Assembly: GCA_963847595.1 (NCBI GenBank)
Contig: CAWKAJ010000002.1
Span: forward strand, 496,001-560,000
Origin: JACWAE01 sp963847595
Lineage (GTDB): Bacteria > Chloroflexota > Dehalococcoidia > SZUA-161
Direction: 5' to 3'
DNA length: 64,000 bases
Each line of letters begins with the position of its first letter. The stretch's first letter is position 1. The notes beneath the pieces were generated by a model. The model saw only the letters and a list, made by a program, of their open reading frames with translations, was not told the origin of the DNA and did no database searches. The translations under genes were made by a program, and so were the position numbers. Below, in pieces: positions 49,211-60,503 of this stretch.

Positions 49211-51079
49211 TCAGGCAGGCTTAAGTTTACTGGCACCATGAGCCTTAGAAGAAGCAACAAGTTCCTGGTACTTGCTCTGGCAGCTAGCCTGCTTCAAATG
49301 AAGCCCGCAGACAGCGCATGCTCCAGAACGGCAGTTGAGTGTTACCTGACCCTGCTGGGCACGCTCGTATTCCCTCTTGAGAAAACTGAGTTCGACTCCC
49401 GTATATATGTGAGACCAGGGCAATAGCTCATCGAGAGGGCGTTCTCTACAGGCATAGAAATAGGGGTCGAGGCCGCATTCACTGAAAGCCTTCTGCCAAT
49501 TCTCAAATCTGAAATGCTCGCTCCAGGCATCGAATTTACATCCCAGTTGCCAGGCGCGGTAGATTACCTTAGCCAAGCGACGGTCACCTCGGGACAGCAC
49601 TCCTTCGAGCAGGCTCACCTGCGGGTCCTGCCATGACAAATGGGCGCCGCTTTTCTTCAAGCCTGACTTCAGTATCTGCTGCCTGGCGGCCAAATCCTCG
49701 CCGGATGCCTGAGCCACCCACTGAAACGGCGTGTGGGGCTTGGGAATGAAGGTCGAGGCATTTATCCTGATATTCATGCCTCCATTTGCGATACCCCTTA
49801 TCTTGTGCATCAGTTCCACAATGCCCGCGATATCGGCAGAGGTCTCAGTGGGCAACCCGATCATGAAGTAGAGCTTGATATTTTTCCATCCCCGTTCCCA
49901 GGCAGTCTCGACTGTCCGCAGTACATCCTCCTCGGAGACCCCCTTGTTAATCACGCGACGTAGGCGTTCCGTGCCCGCCTCAGGCGCGAAGGTGAGGCCT
50001 ATCTTCTTTCTATCCTGAAAGGAATGAGCCAGCGCCACGGAGAAGGTATCGAGCCGCAGGCTGGGCAGCGAAAGGGTGAAGTTGCCACCCTTGTATCTAC
50101 GCAGCAGCGTGCTGACTACATTCTCAATTCCTGGGTAATCGCTGGTGCTGAGGGAAAGCAGCGAAACCTCGTCGTAGCCGCAGCTCTTCACCAATCCTTC
50201 AACTGCCTTTACCACTTCTTCCTGAGTGCGTTCCCTGACCGGACGGTATATTATCCCGGCCTGACAGAAGCGACAGCCCTGGGCACAGCCCCGCTGAATC
50301 TCGACCGCCCCTCTATCGTGTATCACCTGCAGATAGGGCACCACTGGACCTGTCAAAGCCGGAGGCAGCTTATTCACAACACGGCGTTCAATGACAGGCT
50401 TCGCTTCAGCCACCGTGGGGGTTATCAAGGCCGCCGTGCCATCAGGGTGGTAATCAACTTTGTAAAAGCTGGGCACATAGATTCCGGAGATTTGGGCTGC
50501 CTCCTTCAGCAGCTCCTGTTTGCTGCCAGTCCCCTTCTTCTTCCACTTCCGGAACACCCCCAGAAACTCCAGAACCACCTCCTCCCCTTCGCCAACGACA
50601 AATAGGTCGATGAAGTCGCCCATAGGCTCCGGATTCAGGGTGCAACTACCGCCGGCGATCACCAGCGGCAGCGCGTCGCCCCTTTCAGCAGCCAGGACGG
50701 GTATCCCCGCCAGTTCAAGCATGTTCAGGACATTAGTGTAAGTTAGCTCATAACCCAGGGAGAAGCCCAGGATATCGAAGTCTTTGACCGGACGCTTCGA
50801 TTCCAGGGTGAATAGCGGTATACCCTGGCAGCGCATCTCAGCCTCCATATCAACCCAGGGCGCAAATACACGCTCGGCAAGCACATCGGGCTGCCGGTTG
50901 AGCAGGTCATAGATAATAGACAGCCCCAGGTTGGACATGCCGATCTCATAGAGGTCGGGATAGGAGAGAGCTAGCCTTATCTGAGCCGTCTCCCAATCCT
51001 TTACCACGCTGTTCCACTCCCCGCCGGTATAGCGGGCAGGCTTGGTCACTTTGTAGAGGATGCCATCCAGATTAACCAT
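49211..51079 (-). CDS. B12-binding-domain radical SAM protein (TIGR03960-like)
   Basis: A 622-residue radical SAM enzyme. An N-terminal cobalamin-binding-like region comes first (SYPDLYEIGMSNLGLSIIYDL ... GDFIDLFVVGEGEE), then the [4Fe-4S]-SAM motif C-x3-C-x2-C in RGCAQGCRFCQAG near residue 287 and a barrel with LPSLRLD and TFAPEAGTERLRRVINKG. The C-terminus has extra Cys (NCRSGACAVCGLH). The type is widespread in anaerobes and often encoded next to a DUF2344 partner; none is seen here. Role unknown, perhaps tRNA modification. Start ATG 51079 has GAGG before it. Confidence 0.85.
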   Translation of the reverse strand: MVNLDGILYKVTKPARYTGGEWNSVVKDWETAQIRLALSYPDLYEIGMSNLGLSIIYDLLNRQPDVLAERVFAPWVDMEAEMRCQGIPLFTLESKRPVKDFDILGFSLGYELTYTNVLNMLELAGIPVLAAERGDALPLVIAGGSCTLNPEPMGDFIDLFVVGEGEEVVLEFLGVFRKWKKKGTGSKQELLKEAAQISGIYVPSFYKVDYHPDGTAALITPTVAEAKPVIERRVVNKLPPALTGPVVPYLQVIHDRGAVEIQRGCAQGCRFCQAGIIYRPVRERTQEEVVKAVEGLVKSCGYDEVSLLSLSTSDYPGIENVVSTLLRRYKGGNFTLSLPSLRLDTFSVALAHSFQDRKKIGLTFAPEAGTERLRRVINKGVSEEDVLRTVETAWERGWKNIKLYFMIGLPTETSADIAGIVELMHKIRGIANGGMNIRINASTFIPKPHTPFQWVAQASGEDLAARQQILKSGLKKSGAHLSWQDPQVSLLEGVLSRGDRRLAKVIYRAWQLGCKFDAWSEHFRFENWQKAFSECGLDPYFYACRERPLDELLPWSHIYTGVELSFLKREYERAQQGQVTLNCRSGACAVCGLHLKQASCQSKYQELVASSKAHGASKLKPA

Positions 51080-51197
51080 CGCGAACCTCAAATTAGCAGA
51101 AACATTATAGCTTCGCACGCTTAGCAACGCAAATTAAGCGAGAGGTGGTTCGAAAGGCTTGACTTCTATAACTCCATGTCTTACCCTTAGTCTTGCG

Positions 51198-51863
51198 ATG
51201 AGCCATCATGAAGGAGACAAGCCCCCTGAGCATGAGGGGGATACAGCTAACACAGACAAAACAGTCGTAGAGCAATCTGAGGCGAACCAGGCAGTCCCAA
51301 AGAAAAAAGGCCAACTCAAGTACCTGCTGCTGCTGGTAGCCGTATTCCTGGCAGTCATTCTGGTGACTGTGCTTGTACAGAAGCCGTCGAACCTCGACGA
51401 ATATTTGAAGAGCTCAGGCTATACGGGTGTGCTCATGATGGCACTAATCGGCAGCGCATCTCCGGTCTGGCCTCTGCCCGGGTCATGGGCGATTTTCGTC
51501 GCGGCAGGACTGGGGCTTAACCCTATCATACTGGGGCTAATCGGTGGGATCGGTGAATCCATAGGCGAGCTTACCGGCTACACGTTTGGCTTCGGCGGAC
51601 AGGTAGCGCTCCAGAGATTAAAGCAATACGCCCGGATAGAGAGATGGATGAAACGATGGGGCGGGCTCACCATTTTCTTTGTCTCGGCGATACCCAACTT
51701 CTTCATCAAGCTGGCGACAATCGCCGCGGGCAGCCTGCGCTACCCTCTGTGGAAGTTTTTCGTCTTCTGCTGGTCGGGGAAGACAATTAAGTCCTTTGCT
51801 TTCGCCTTTGCCGGCTACGGCCTTTTCGAGGGGATAAGGCACCTGATAGACCGCATATTTTAA
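51198..51863 (+). CDS. DedA/VTT-family membrane protein
   Basis: A 221-residue protein with an N-terminal polar, acidic tail (about 35 residues), a first membrane helix (LKYLLLLVAVFLAVILVTVLV) and a VTT-like core: GSASPVWPLPGSWAIFVAAG, GGIGESIGELTGYTFGFGG and a re-entrant PNFFIKLATIAAGSLRYPLWKF. Family members scramble or flip phospholipids and carrier lipids. The start at ATG 51198 is uncertain, with no clear ribosome site; an in-frame TTG is at 51159. Confidence 0.82.
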   Translation: MSHHEGDKPPEHEGDTANTDKTVVEQSEANQAVPKKKGQLKYLLLLVAVFLAVILVTVLVQKPSNLDEYLKSSGYTGVLMMALIGSASPVWPLPGSWAIFVAAGLGLNPIILGLIGGIGESIGELTGYTFGFGGQVALQRLKQYARIERWMKRWGGLTIFFVSAIPNFFIKLATIAAGSLRYPLWKFFVFCWSGKTIKSFAFAFAGYGLFEGIRHLIDRIF

Positions 51864-51888
51864 ACCAGCTTTTCAAACTCATTGCGGA

Positions 51889-51917
51889 TTGCCTACAAAA
51901 ACCCAATATTATACAAT
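51889..51917 (+). promoter_or_regulatory. Promoter-like sequence of uvrB
   Basis: TTGCCT at 51889-51894, 17 nt, TACAAT at 51912-51917. No LexA box is recognisable around it. Confidence 0.45.
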
Positions 51918-51955
51918 GGTTATGTATAGTCTTTAGCCCAAGCGACAGAATTACC

Positions 51956-53959
<2,004 letters not shown>

Positions 53960-54003
53960 TCTGGAGCAAAGGGGCGAATGAACCCCAGTTAAGGATAATC
54001 ATC

Positions 54004-54159
54004 TTGGAAAGCGAAGAGACCAAACAGGAACGCCGCGAGAAGAAGCTGCAGAAGAAGCGCGAGAAGATTAGGCAGCATGGGCACAGCCTGGTTCGCGTCT
54101 ACAAGGACGCCGTGCTCAAACGAGCTAAACAGGCAGGCAAGAAAGAGAAGAGTCCTTAG
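54004..54159 (+). CDS. Small basic protein after uvrB
   Basis: A 51-residue frame from TTG 54004 (AAGGA 8 nt upstream) to TAG 54159. The sequence is highly charged, starting MESEETKQERREKKLQKK, then a helical HSLVRVYKDAVLKRAKQAGKK tail. It begins 45 bp after uvrB on the same strand. No known domain; a nucleic-acid or ribosome-binding role would fit the charge, but this is a guess. Confidence 0.5.
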   Translation: MESEETKQERREKKLQKKREKIRQHGHSLVRVYKDAVLKRAKQAGKKEKSP

Positions 54160-54292
54160 CCCCGGGTAACCTGCCTCCCGAAAACCGCTCCCAGTAGAAT
54201 GTTAGACTTAGATTGGGATGGAGCAGATCACTTTTTTCACATTACCACCCGTTTCTGTATAAATTTCAACAGGCTAGCCCCACTCTTATTCC

Positions 54293-54322
54293 TTGACAGC
54301 GTGCAGAATATAAAATTATACT
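54293..54322 (+). promoter_or_regulatory. Promoter of the CDP-alcohol phosphatidyltransferase gene
   Basis: TTGACA at 54293-54298, 18 nt, TATACT at 54317-54322, about 60 nt before the start codon. The gap 54160-54383 holds nothing else clear. Confidence 0.65.
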
Positions 54323-54383
54323 ATTAAACAATCGTCCGATAGCCTATTTAAGATTTTCACAGGTAGGGGAAACAAGCAAGGCA

Positions 54384-54884
54384 TTGAGATTAGCAGATGT
54401 CCTTACGGCTTCCAGGATTATTGCAGCACCAATAATAGCATGGCTCATATTCTCCAATGAGCCGCTTGCTGCTTATTATCTCTTTGCCGCCGCCGCAATG
54501 ACGGACCTCCTCGACGGCTATGCTGCAAGGTTAAGCAAAAAAATCGTCACATATGGAGCAACCTTCGACGCTTTAGCCGATTTGGTTCTGGTTTATGTAA
54601 CAATAGTTAGCCTCGCTATCAAGGTGGAAGCGTTCTGGCTCCTTGCTGTAGGGTTGATAACAGTAGCATTCATAGTACCCATACTGGGACTTATCGCAAG
54701 GAACGAAGGAAAGCTATCGATACCACACCTAGATACAAACATTCTTGCGGCTTTTGTCTATCCTACGATTATGCTACGCATAATCGATTGGCATTATGCA
54801 AATATTGTTCTTATCGCTGCGTTCCTGGTTATCCTGTACTACGTAAGTAAGTATGTGCGCTATTTACGAAGCATTTACAATTAA
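54384..54884 (+). CDS. CDP-alcohol phosphatidyltransferase
   Basis: A 166-residue membrane enzyme of phospholipid synthesis. The full family motif D-x2-D-G-x2-A-R-x8-G-x3-D-x3-D is present as TDLLDGYAARLSK...YGATFDALAD near residues 41-66. Four to five helices follow. It starts at TTG 54384 (family-like RLADVLTASRIIAAP). It could be PgsA-like (glycerol phosphate) or use another alcohol; the shorter length than typical PgsA leaves this open. Confidence 0.87.
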   Translation: MRLADVLTASRIIAAPIIAWLIFSNEPLAAYYLFAAAAMTDLLDGYAARLSKKIVTYGATFDALADLVLVYVTIVSLAIKVEAFWLLAVGLITVAFIVPILGLIARNEGKLSIPHLDTNILAAFVYPTIMLRIIDWHYANIVLIAAFLVILYYVSKYVRYLRSIYN

Positions 54885-55018
54885 GCTTCTCCGAATAGCC
54901 TTTGGTTCTTTAAGCTGATCTTCTGGTGACCTTCCCCTCTATAAACAGGGAGCTATCCTGAACAAGTAAACTTCCTAAGTAAACCAGCGTATTCATCAAT
55001 GCGTTGGATGAAAAAGGC

Positions 55019-56365
55019 TCACGCCTGCCGTTTAGAGAACACCCTTGAAATACCCTGCCATCGCGGCTCACGGAAGTGACTTCTATCGAATTCTGGCAGC
55101 CGATAGAGTCTCCACTTGGGAAGATTCCCCGAATACACTCCTGCTCTCAAAGCAAGCAATTGGGGGCTTCCGAACAGTATCGCTTTGAACATCCTCGGTT
55201 TTGAAAGTAGCGTTCTCCACACGAAGAACAATGTACTCATCGTTTGGGGAGGACAACCAGCGATGCTGGCAGTATGGTTCGTCTTATTATTACTCTGGAT
55301 GGCACAGTTACCATAGAGAATTATTCTCTGCCCTGTTACTTGTGACACCCCGTTTCTCCCACTGTAAATCCTGGTATCTCCGAGGTCCAGGTTAGGATTG
55401 ACTTTGCCGAATAGACCCAAGGAGTAAGCAAGGTTAGCATAGCATCCGGAGCAGATATGGTGTCCTGGATGGGGAACCGATAGGCCGGTTATACCGGCAA
55501 ACTCAAATAACTCTTCCCCCGAGTTCACTTCCCACATCAGTTTCTCTTTCAGCAATTCAAGGCGCTCTCCTACAATTTGAAACGCGTTTACATCCATGGG
55601 TCTGTTATTAAGTTGAGCATATTCTCTCAGGTAGTCAATCTGCGAAGGCTCAAATCCAAGGATTGTGGCCCCCACACAATCACAAGCGAATGCATCGCGG
55701 CTGGCTATTATCAAGTTTTTGCGGCGTGCCACGCCCATCATAGCATCCGGCCCTTTTTCCAGCATATAGATGCCATCTATTATCGTTAGGTCACTCTCTA
55801 GAGATTGGTTCAGGAGACATATCAGATGCTCCAAGCCTTTCATGTGAAAGGCTTTCCTTGAGTCTACTTTAAGGCAGCCTTTTAGATTCTTGAAGCCTAG
55901 GGATACTTTCACCTGAGCGTGTGTCTTCAACACTGGCACGTTAATCAGGAAATCCGCCTCTAGTGCAATCTTTGAGATGCCGACCTTGACACCTCCCAAA
56001 TCTTTATAATCAAATGGCCCATCGTTGAGATCGATTAACTTGGCACCGTATCTCTTGGCTACTCTGTTGATCCCTGTCTGTTTAAAACCTCTTCTGGTAT
56101 TAGAGCCCAGCACGCCGAGGATGGTACCTTCACCGATAGAGATATTATTGCACCCATGCTCTGCCAACTTCCAAAGGATGCCCTCCACCATCTTAGAGGT
56201 GGTTACCATGCCGTAAGGCGGTATTGCAATCCACCCACCGAAGGTAATGTTGGGCTTTATCAGGACCCGGTCGTTCTTGTCAAGTTTGTCGAAGCCGCCG
56301 CATAGTTCGATAGCGCGGCCGATGGATTCAAGAGAGCCATCGAATTTGACAATCGATACCGTCAC
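55019..56365 (-). CDS. DUF362-family protein
   Basis: A 448-residue DUF362 protein: KNDRVLIKPNITFGGW near residue 30, DFLINVPVLKTHAQVKVSLGFKNLKG near 140 and DGIYMLEKGPDAMMG near 200. No ferredoxin domain is fused, although Cys pairs occur in HHICSGCYANLAY and later. Family members act in anaerobic redox or sulfur chemistry, but the function is not established. It is downstream of the KAS/desaturase cluster on the same strand but appears to have its own promoter, so membership of the pathway is uncertain. Confidence 0.82.
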   Translation of the reverse strand: MTVSIVKFDGSLESIGRAIELCGGFDKLDKNDRVLIKPNITFGGWIAIPPYGMVTTSKMVEGILWKLAEHGCNNISIGEGTILGVLGSNTRRGFKQTGINRVAKRYGAKLIDLNDGPFDYKDLGGVKVGISKIALEADFLINVPVLKTHAQVKVSLGFKNLKGCLKVDSRKAFHMKGLEHLICLLNQSLESDLTIIDGIYMLEKGPDAMMGVARRKNLIIASRDAFACDCVGATILGFEPSQIDYLREYAQLNNRPMDVNAFQIVGERLELLKEKLMWEVNSGEELFEFAGITGLSVPHPGHHICSGCYANLAYSLGLFGKVNPNLDLGDTRIYSGRNGVSQVTGQRIILYGNCAIQSNNKTNHTASIAGCPPQTMSTLFFVWRTLLSKPRMFKAILFGSPQLLALRAGVYSGNLPKWRLYRLPEFDRSHFREPRWQGISRVFSKRQA

Positions 56366-56440
56366 TATTAGCTCCTGGATGAGATGATAATATTGTTTTC
56401 ACGAGAAATTCTCGTGAGTTTTTCTACTGGCTACTTATCC

Positions 56441-56470
56441 ATTGTACAAGATAAGGCTCCTAAAATACAA
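56441..56470 (-). promoter_or_regulatory. Promoter-like sequence upstream of the DUF362 gene
   Basis: Minus strand TTGTAT (complement of 56465-56470), 18 nt, TACAAT (complement of 56441-56446). CTTATC at 56434-56439 and GATAAG at 56450-56455 form an inverted repeat over the -10. A 7-bp stem TCACGAG/CTCGTGA lies further down at 56399-56417. Confidence 0.45.
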
Positions 56471-56494
56471 AACCCGCTCAGGAAAGGTCACTAT

Positions 56495-57070
56495 CTAGGC
56501 AATAACCCACTCAACCTCTTTGTCGTTTTTAAGCACAGAAACGATATGATTCCTATAATTTAGCTGCTCAACTATGAATAAGCAGCCTCTATAATTCAGG
56601 ACTACATGATTCTTATCTGGAATAGAGACTAACCGGCAGGCCCTTAATCCACCGATGCCGACACCCACAGCCTTCAGAGTCGCTTCCTTCGCAGTCCAGT
56701 AGCGAAAAAAGGTGTCCCAAGACCTGTCTTTGCTTAGCTCCCATTCTCCCTCGCTCGCCACAAGGCTGAATATGGATTCCGACCGGGGTTTTATCTCTTC
56801 GATATCAATCCCTATCTTCTCCTTACTTACGACCGCTGCCACATATTTCGACTTGTGAGAAAGAGACCAATAATTGCCATCAAAAGGGCACGGCACATCG
56901 TCTTCATCCTTCAGCAGCTCTCCAAGCACTACGCCGCTCTTCTCCGCGCTCAATCTCAATGCTTCTCTGGAAATTCTGCTCAGCCTAGACACCTTCTCTT
57001 TCCCAGAGAGTTTATGCCCGGCTTCGCCGACTGGCAATATTACAGGGAATACAGTCATCGCTATCATCAA
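56495..57070 (-). CDS. 4'-phosphopantetheinyl transferase
   Basis: A 191-residue Sfp/AcpT-type enzyme that loads the phosphopantetheine arm onto an acyl carrier protein. Motifs: NYWSLSHKSKYVAAVV near 65, the Mg-binding GIDIEEIKP near 85 and FFRYWTAKEATLKAVGVG near 118. It overlaps the enoyl-reductase gene by 4 bp. Its presence in the cluster implies a dedicated activator for the ACP at 62008-62259. Confidence 0.9.
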   Translation of the reverse strand: MMIAMTVFPVILPVGEAGHKLSGKEKVSRLSRISREALRLSAEKSGVVLGELLKDEDDVPCPFDGNYWSLSHKSKYVAAVVSKEKIGIDIEEIKPRSESIFSLVASEGEWELSKDRSWDTFFRYWTAKEATLKAVGVGIGGLRACRLVSIPDKNHVVLNYRGCLFIVEQLNYRNHIVSVLKNDKEVEWVIA

Positions 57071-57867
57071 ACCCTCATTGCCTTATCAATAATATTTTTA
57101 TCAAAGTAGTTGACCGACATCCCACAATCCACCACGATGCCCTGGGCATTAATGCCGCTGGAGCGGTCGCTCAAAAGAAAAGCTACCGTATTGGCCACTT
57201 CTTTGGTTTCCAGGGCTTTCTTGCGCAGCGTCAATTGCTCGGCAAAAAGATAATAATCCAAGTATCCTGGTATCCCCGCGGATGCTGAAGTTTTCAACAA
57301 ACTGGCGTTGACCGAATTGAACCTGACTTGAGAGAACGAACTAAAGGATTTAGCCAGGAAGCATATAGTTGAATCCAGGGCAGCCTTTACGGGTGCCATC
57401 CACCCATAGGGCTCTGCCGCCATCCTCGTGGTTGAAATCGATATGGTTACCACAGATGCATTCTTATCTAAGAGGTCTTTGAATGCATCTGCAATACTTA
57501 TTAATGAATAACAGGATATATCAACAGACTGCAAAAAGTCCTTCTTCTTCGTCTCGTGAAATGGCCTGAGCTTCTCTCCATAGTTAGCAAAGGCGATAGA
57601 ATGAACGATCCCATGGAGCTTAGGGTACTTCTTCGAGATGTCTTCAGCCAGCTTTGCGATTCCCTGCTCCCGTTCGACGTCACATATGTATATGTCTGCA
57701 CCGGGAAGAATCTTCGAAACACTCTCCTTTGTTTCCTGAGACTGAACTACATAGACAACCTTCGCCCCTGCCTCTGAAAGAACTTGGCTGATAGAGAAGG
57801 CAACGCTCTTTTTATTGGCTACACCGAAGATAAGAAACGTTTTCTCCGCGATACCTAAGAAGTCCAT
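57067..57867 (-). CDS. FabI-like enoyl-[ACP] reductase
   Basis: A 266-residue SDR of the enoyl-reductase branch. The nucleotide site is IFGVANKKSVAFSISQVL, as in FabI (GIANxxSIA). The active-site spacing Tyr-x6-Lys is in EPYGWMAPVKAALDS and SIAFANYGEKLRPF matches the SIAFA block. It would reduce the trans-2 double bond during chain growth. Note that the cluster already holds two desaturase-like proteins; how much reduction occurs is open. Confidence 0.85.
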   Translation of the reverse strand: MDFLGIAEKTFLIFGVANKKSVAFSISQVLSEAGAKVVYVVQSQETKESVSKILPGADIYICDVEREQGIAKLAEDISKKYPKLHGIVHSIAFANYGEKLRPFHETKKKDFLQSVDISCYSLISIADAFKDLLDKNASVVTISISTTRMAAEPYGWMAPVKAALDSTICFLAKSFSSFSQVRFNSVNASLLKTSASAGIPGYLDYYLFAEQLTLRKKALETKEVANTVAFLLSDRSSGINAQGIVVDCGMSVNYFDKNIIDKAMRV

Positions 57868-57890
57868 ATCATTCCCTCTATTTTTGAACT

Positions 57891-58316
57891 TTAGCTCTCT
57901 GGTTTAGCTAAGCTGCAAGCGAATTCGACCGTTGCCACAGTGTTACCCGAGACTGATGCTTTGCCTTTGAGGAAAAATGCGTTGCTCACCCTCTCCACCA
58001 ACTCAGTTTCCATCTCCAAGACGGAACCCGGCTTGACCATTTTCTTGAACTTGGCATTGCTGATTCTGGTTAGCACGGGGATGCTATCTCCAGCACCGCC
58101 AACGATGCTGGAGAGCAAAATGGCCGCCGTTTGAAAAATGGACTCACAAATAAGAACGCCAGGCATAATCGGATTTCCAGGATAATGCCCTTTGAAAAAT
58201 GGCTCCTCTGGACTTATCTCCTTTATCGCTCTAATCTTCGTATCAGTCAACTCTATGACCTTGTCGACGAACAAGAACGGTGGACGATGAGGTATCGCCT
58301 TTAATATCTGCTCCAT
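57891..58316 (-). CDS. FabZ-like 3-hydroxyacyl-[ACP] dehydratase
   Basis: A 141-residue hot-dog dehydratase. The family motif PHRPPFLFVDKV starts the protein, and the active His and Glu lie in FFKGHYPGNPIMPGVLICESIFQ. Later residues follow the fold (ARFKKMVKPGS-like strand). Length is that of FabZ. It lies 1 bp from fabG and 23 bp from the FabI-like gene. Confidence 0.9.
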   Translation of the reverse strand: MEQILKAIPHRPPFLFVDKVIELTDTKIRAIKEISPEEPFFKGHYPGNPIMPGVLICESIFQTAAILLSSIVGGAGDSIPVLTRISNAKFKKMVKPGSVLEMETELVERVSNAFFLKGKASVSGNTVATVEFACSLAKPES

Positions 58317-58317
58317 T

Positions 58318-59058
58318 CTATAGACCTCCAGTCACTTCAAGCGTAGCACCATTAACGTATGATGCCTCTCTGGAAGCCAGGAAAAGAACGCAAGCAGCGA
58401 CCTCCTCAGGCTTCCCGAATCTCCTCACTGGAACCTGGGCTATATAAGAATCGCGCAACTCCTTAGGCAGGTCCTCGATTAACTCAGTTGCTATAAATCC
58501 CGGTGAGACGCAATTGACCGTAATACCCCGTCGGGCGACCTCCTTAGACAATGATTTGGTCAAAGCAATCAGGCCCGCCTTCGAGGCAGCATAGTTCGCC
58601 TGGCCTTCAAATCCGTACTTCCCTGAAGGAGAGGTTATATTGATAATCCGTCCATATCTCTTGCGCATCAGGCTCATCACAGCAAATTTGCACATATAAA
58701 AGACCCCGCTGAGATTGACCTCCAGCACATCGTGCCACTCCGACTCTTTCATCATGGCCAGTACAGCGTCCTTGCGAATGCCTGCGTTATTTACAAGGAC
58801 TTCAAAGCCTCCGTATTTCTTGTCTATGTATTCGAAAAAGTTCTCGACCTCTTTGTATTTAGCCACGTCACATTTTTGGACGTCTATATTCTCATCGTAC
58901 TGACTGCTCTCTTGCTTAAATTTTAGCGCAGCAACCTCGTTTGAGGAGTAGGTGACAATAACCCGAGCCCCGGTTTTCAGGAAACTCTCGGCGATGCTCC
59001 TGCCTATCCCCCTCGTGCCACCCGTGACAATGACAGTCTGTCCTTTGAAATCATACAT
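58318..59058 (-). CDS. FabG-like 3-oxoacyl-[ACP] reductase
   Basis: A 246-residue SDR: VTGGTRGIGRSIAESFLK, VNNAGIRKDAVLAMM, catalytic Ser in NITSPSGKYG, Tyr-x3-Lys in YAASKAGLIALTK and the NCVSPGFIATELI block with a C-terminal TLEVTGGL. All are standard FabG features. It reduces the keto group after each condensation. Positioned between dehydratase and desaturase-like genes in one minus-strand operon. Confidence 0.9.
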   Translation of the reverse strand: MYDFKGQTVIVTGGTRGIGRSIAESFLKTGARVIVTYSSNEVAALKFKQESSQYDENIDVQKCDVAKYKEVENFFEYIDKKYGGFEVLVNNAGIRKDAVLAMMKESEWHDVLEVNLSGVFYMCKFAVMSLMRKRYGRIINITSPSGKYGFEGQANYAASKAGLIALTKSLSKEVARRGITVNCVSPGFIATELIEDLPKELRDSYIAQVPVRRFGKPEEVAACVLFLASREASYVNGATLEVTGGL

Positions 59059-59078
59059 CTACGTCTCCCAAAACAAAA

Positions 59079-60485
59079 TCAGGACATTAAGAATTTGTCA
59101 ACATTGTTCGCGACAATCACTCCGTAGTTAGCTGCGCCCAACCACCCGGACATAATTATCCCCACTGACCCCGTATGGAAAAGTCCGGGAATCTCCTCAG
59201 GAAGCCCCATGCTGACCTTCAATCCTTCGAACTTGGTGCCGAAAGAAGCGCCACATTCATGAAGAGTGTACCTTTGAAATGTCTTGGGGGTAGCAGCTTC
59301 TACCCAATCGATTTTCGCTCGGGCTCCAGGAACATATCTTTCCAAAGCATCCAGTGTCGATTCGATTAACTCTTTCTTAGAGGCGCGATATTCTTCCTGG
59401 GACAGATTCGCCCAGTCTTCGTAGTTTGCATTAGTGGATGACACAATCGAGTACATGTCAGAGCCCGGCCGCGTTTCAGGATAATAGATAGAGAACGTCC
59501 TGCTGGTGATATCTCTGCTACGAAGTTTTACGGAATCGAATTTCTCTGCCACCGAGGTGAAAAGCAAGTCACCTATGTAATCGATTTTCTCACCTTTTTT
59601 AATACCTATGTAAACCTGGCAACTACTATTGTTTAGCCGCACCTCTCTTGCTTTTTTAATGAAGCTCTCGGAGAAATGCTCGTCACCGACAAATTTATGC
59701 ACAGTCGATTTTAAATTACCGTTGGAAACAGCAGCTTTACACTTGATCATCTTGCCATTTGCCACAACTCCAGCAATCTTCTTATCCTCGACAACAATTT
59801 TTTCCACAGTGCACCTAGTTCGAATATCGACACGATTTCTAATAAGCTCAGCCTGCATCTTCTCGATAAACTTGTCTGTCCCACCCTGAACAGTATAAAC
59901 TCCTTTGCTCATGAAATTGGAAAACACAATCCCATAGGTTATGGCTGGATCATCCAGAGTCGAGCCATTCGCATAGGCTATTGGTTCCATTAACATACGG
60001 ACGACATCGTCATGGCCCGGGAAGAACTTTTCGAAGAGCTCTCTGGTTGTCATGGTCTGGTCATCGTAGAAATTCATATCCCTGGCCGTGTTAAAAAAGG
60101 CTTCAATATTGTCCCGAGGCACTCCGAAGCGCTCCTGCATGATGCGGGTGAAGTCCTCCCGATCAAAAGTCGTTGTCAAAGAGAACTGAGGGTTATCAAA
60201 CCTGATTCCCTTGAGTTGAACAATCATATTGGCAATTTCTGGTGTCCAGTATTTACGGCAAGTCTTAATCATGCCGACAGGAAATCCGTGCAAGGAGACA
60301 TCGAAGATGTGTCCCCCTTTCCTCTTGAACCAGGCAGCCAATCCACCAAGCTGATGGTGCTGTTCTAGAAGTAAGACAGAATGACCATTTCTAGCCAGCA
60401 TATTGGAGCAAGTCAGCCCCGCCAATCCACTGCCGATAACTATGACATCGTATTCAGACTTTATGTCCTTCAACTTATCGCTCAC
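59079..60485 (-). CDS. Phytoene-desaturase-like FAD oxidoreductase (1)
   Basis: A 468-residue CrtI/CrtISO-type flavoprotein. FAD loop: VIGSGLAGLTCSNMLARNGHS, then LEQHHQLGGLAAWFKRKGGH, and the C-terminal FHTGSVGIIMSGWLGAANYG block that closes the FAD site. The family includes carotenoid desaturases, isomerases and ketolases. No isoprenoid synthesis genes are nearby; the ACP and KAS genes around it suggest a polyunsaturated acyl substrate instead. Likely homologous to its neighbour at 60504-61895, though clearly diverged. Confidence 0.85.
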   Translation of the reverse strand: MSDKLKDIKSEYDVIVIGSGLAGLTCSNMLARNGHSVLLLEQHHQLGGLAAWFKRKGGHIFDVSLHGFPVGMIKTCRKYWTPEIANMIVQLKGIRFDNPQFSLTTTFDREDFTRIMQERFGVPRDNIEAFFNTARDMNFYDDQTMTTRELFEKFFPGHDDVVRMLMEPIAYANGSTLDDPAITYGIVFSNFMSKGVYTVQGGTDKFIEKMQAELIRNRVDIRTRCTVEKIVVEDKKIAGVVANGKMIKCKAAVSNGNLKSTVHKFVGDEHFSESFIKKAREVRLNNSSCQVYIGIKKGEKIDYIGDLLFTSVAEKFDSVKLRSRDITSRTFSIYYPETRPGSDMYSIVSSTNANYEDWANLSQEEYRASKKELIESTLDALERYVPGARAKIDWVEAATPKTFQRYTLHECGASFGTKFEGLKVSMGLPEEIPGLFHTGSVGIIMSGWLGAANYGVIVANNVDKFLMS

Positions 60486-60503
60486 CAGTAACCCCTTCTT
60501 TCC

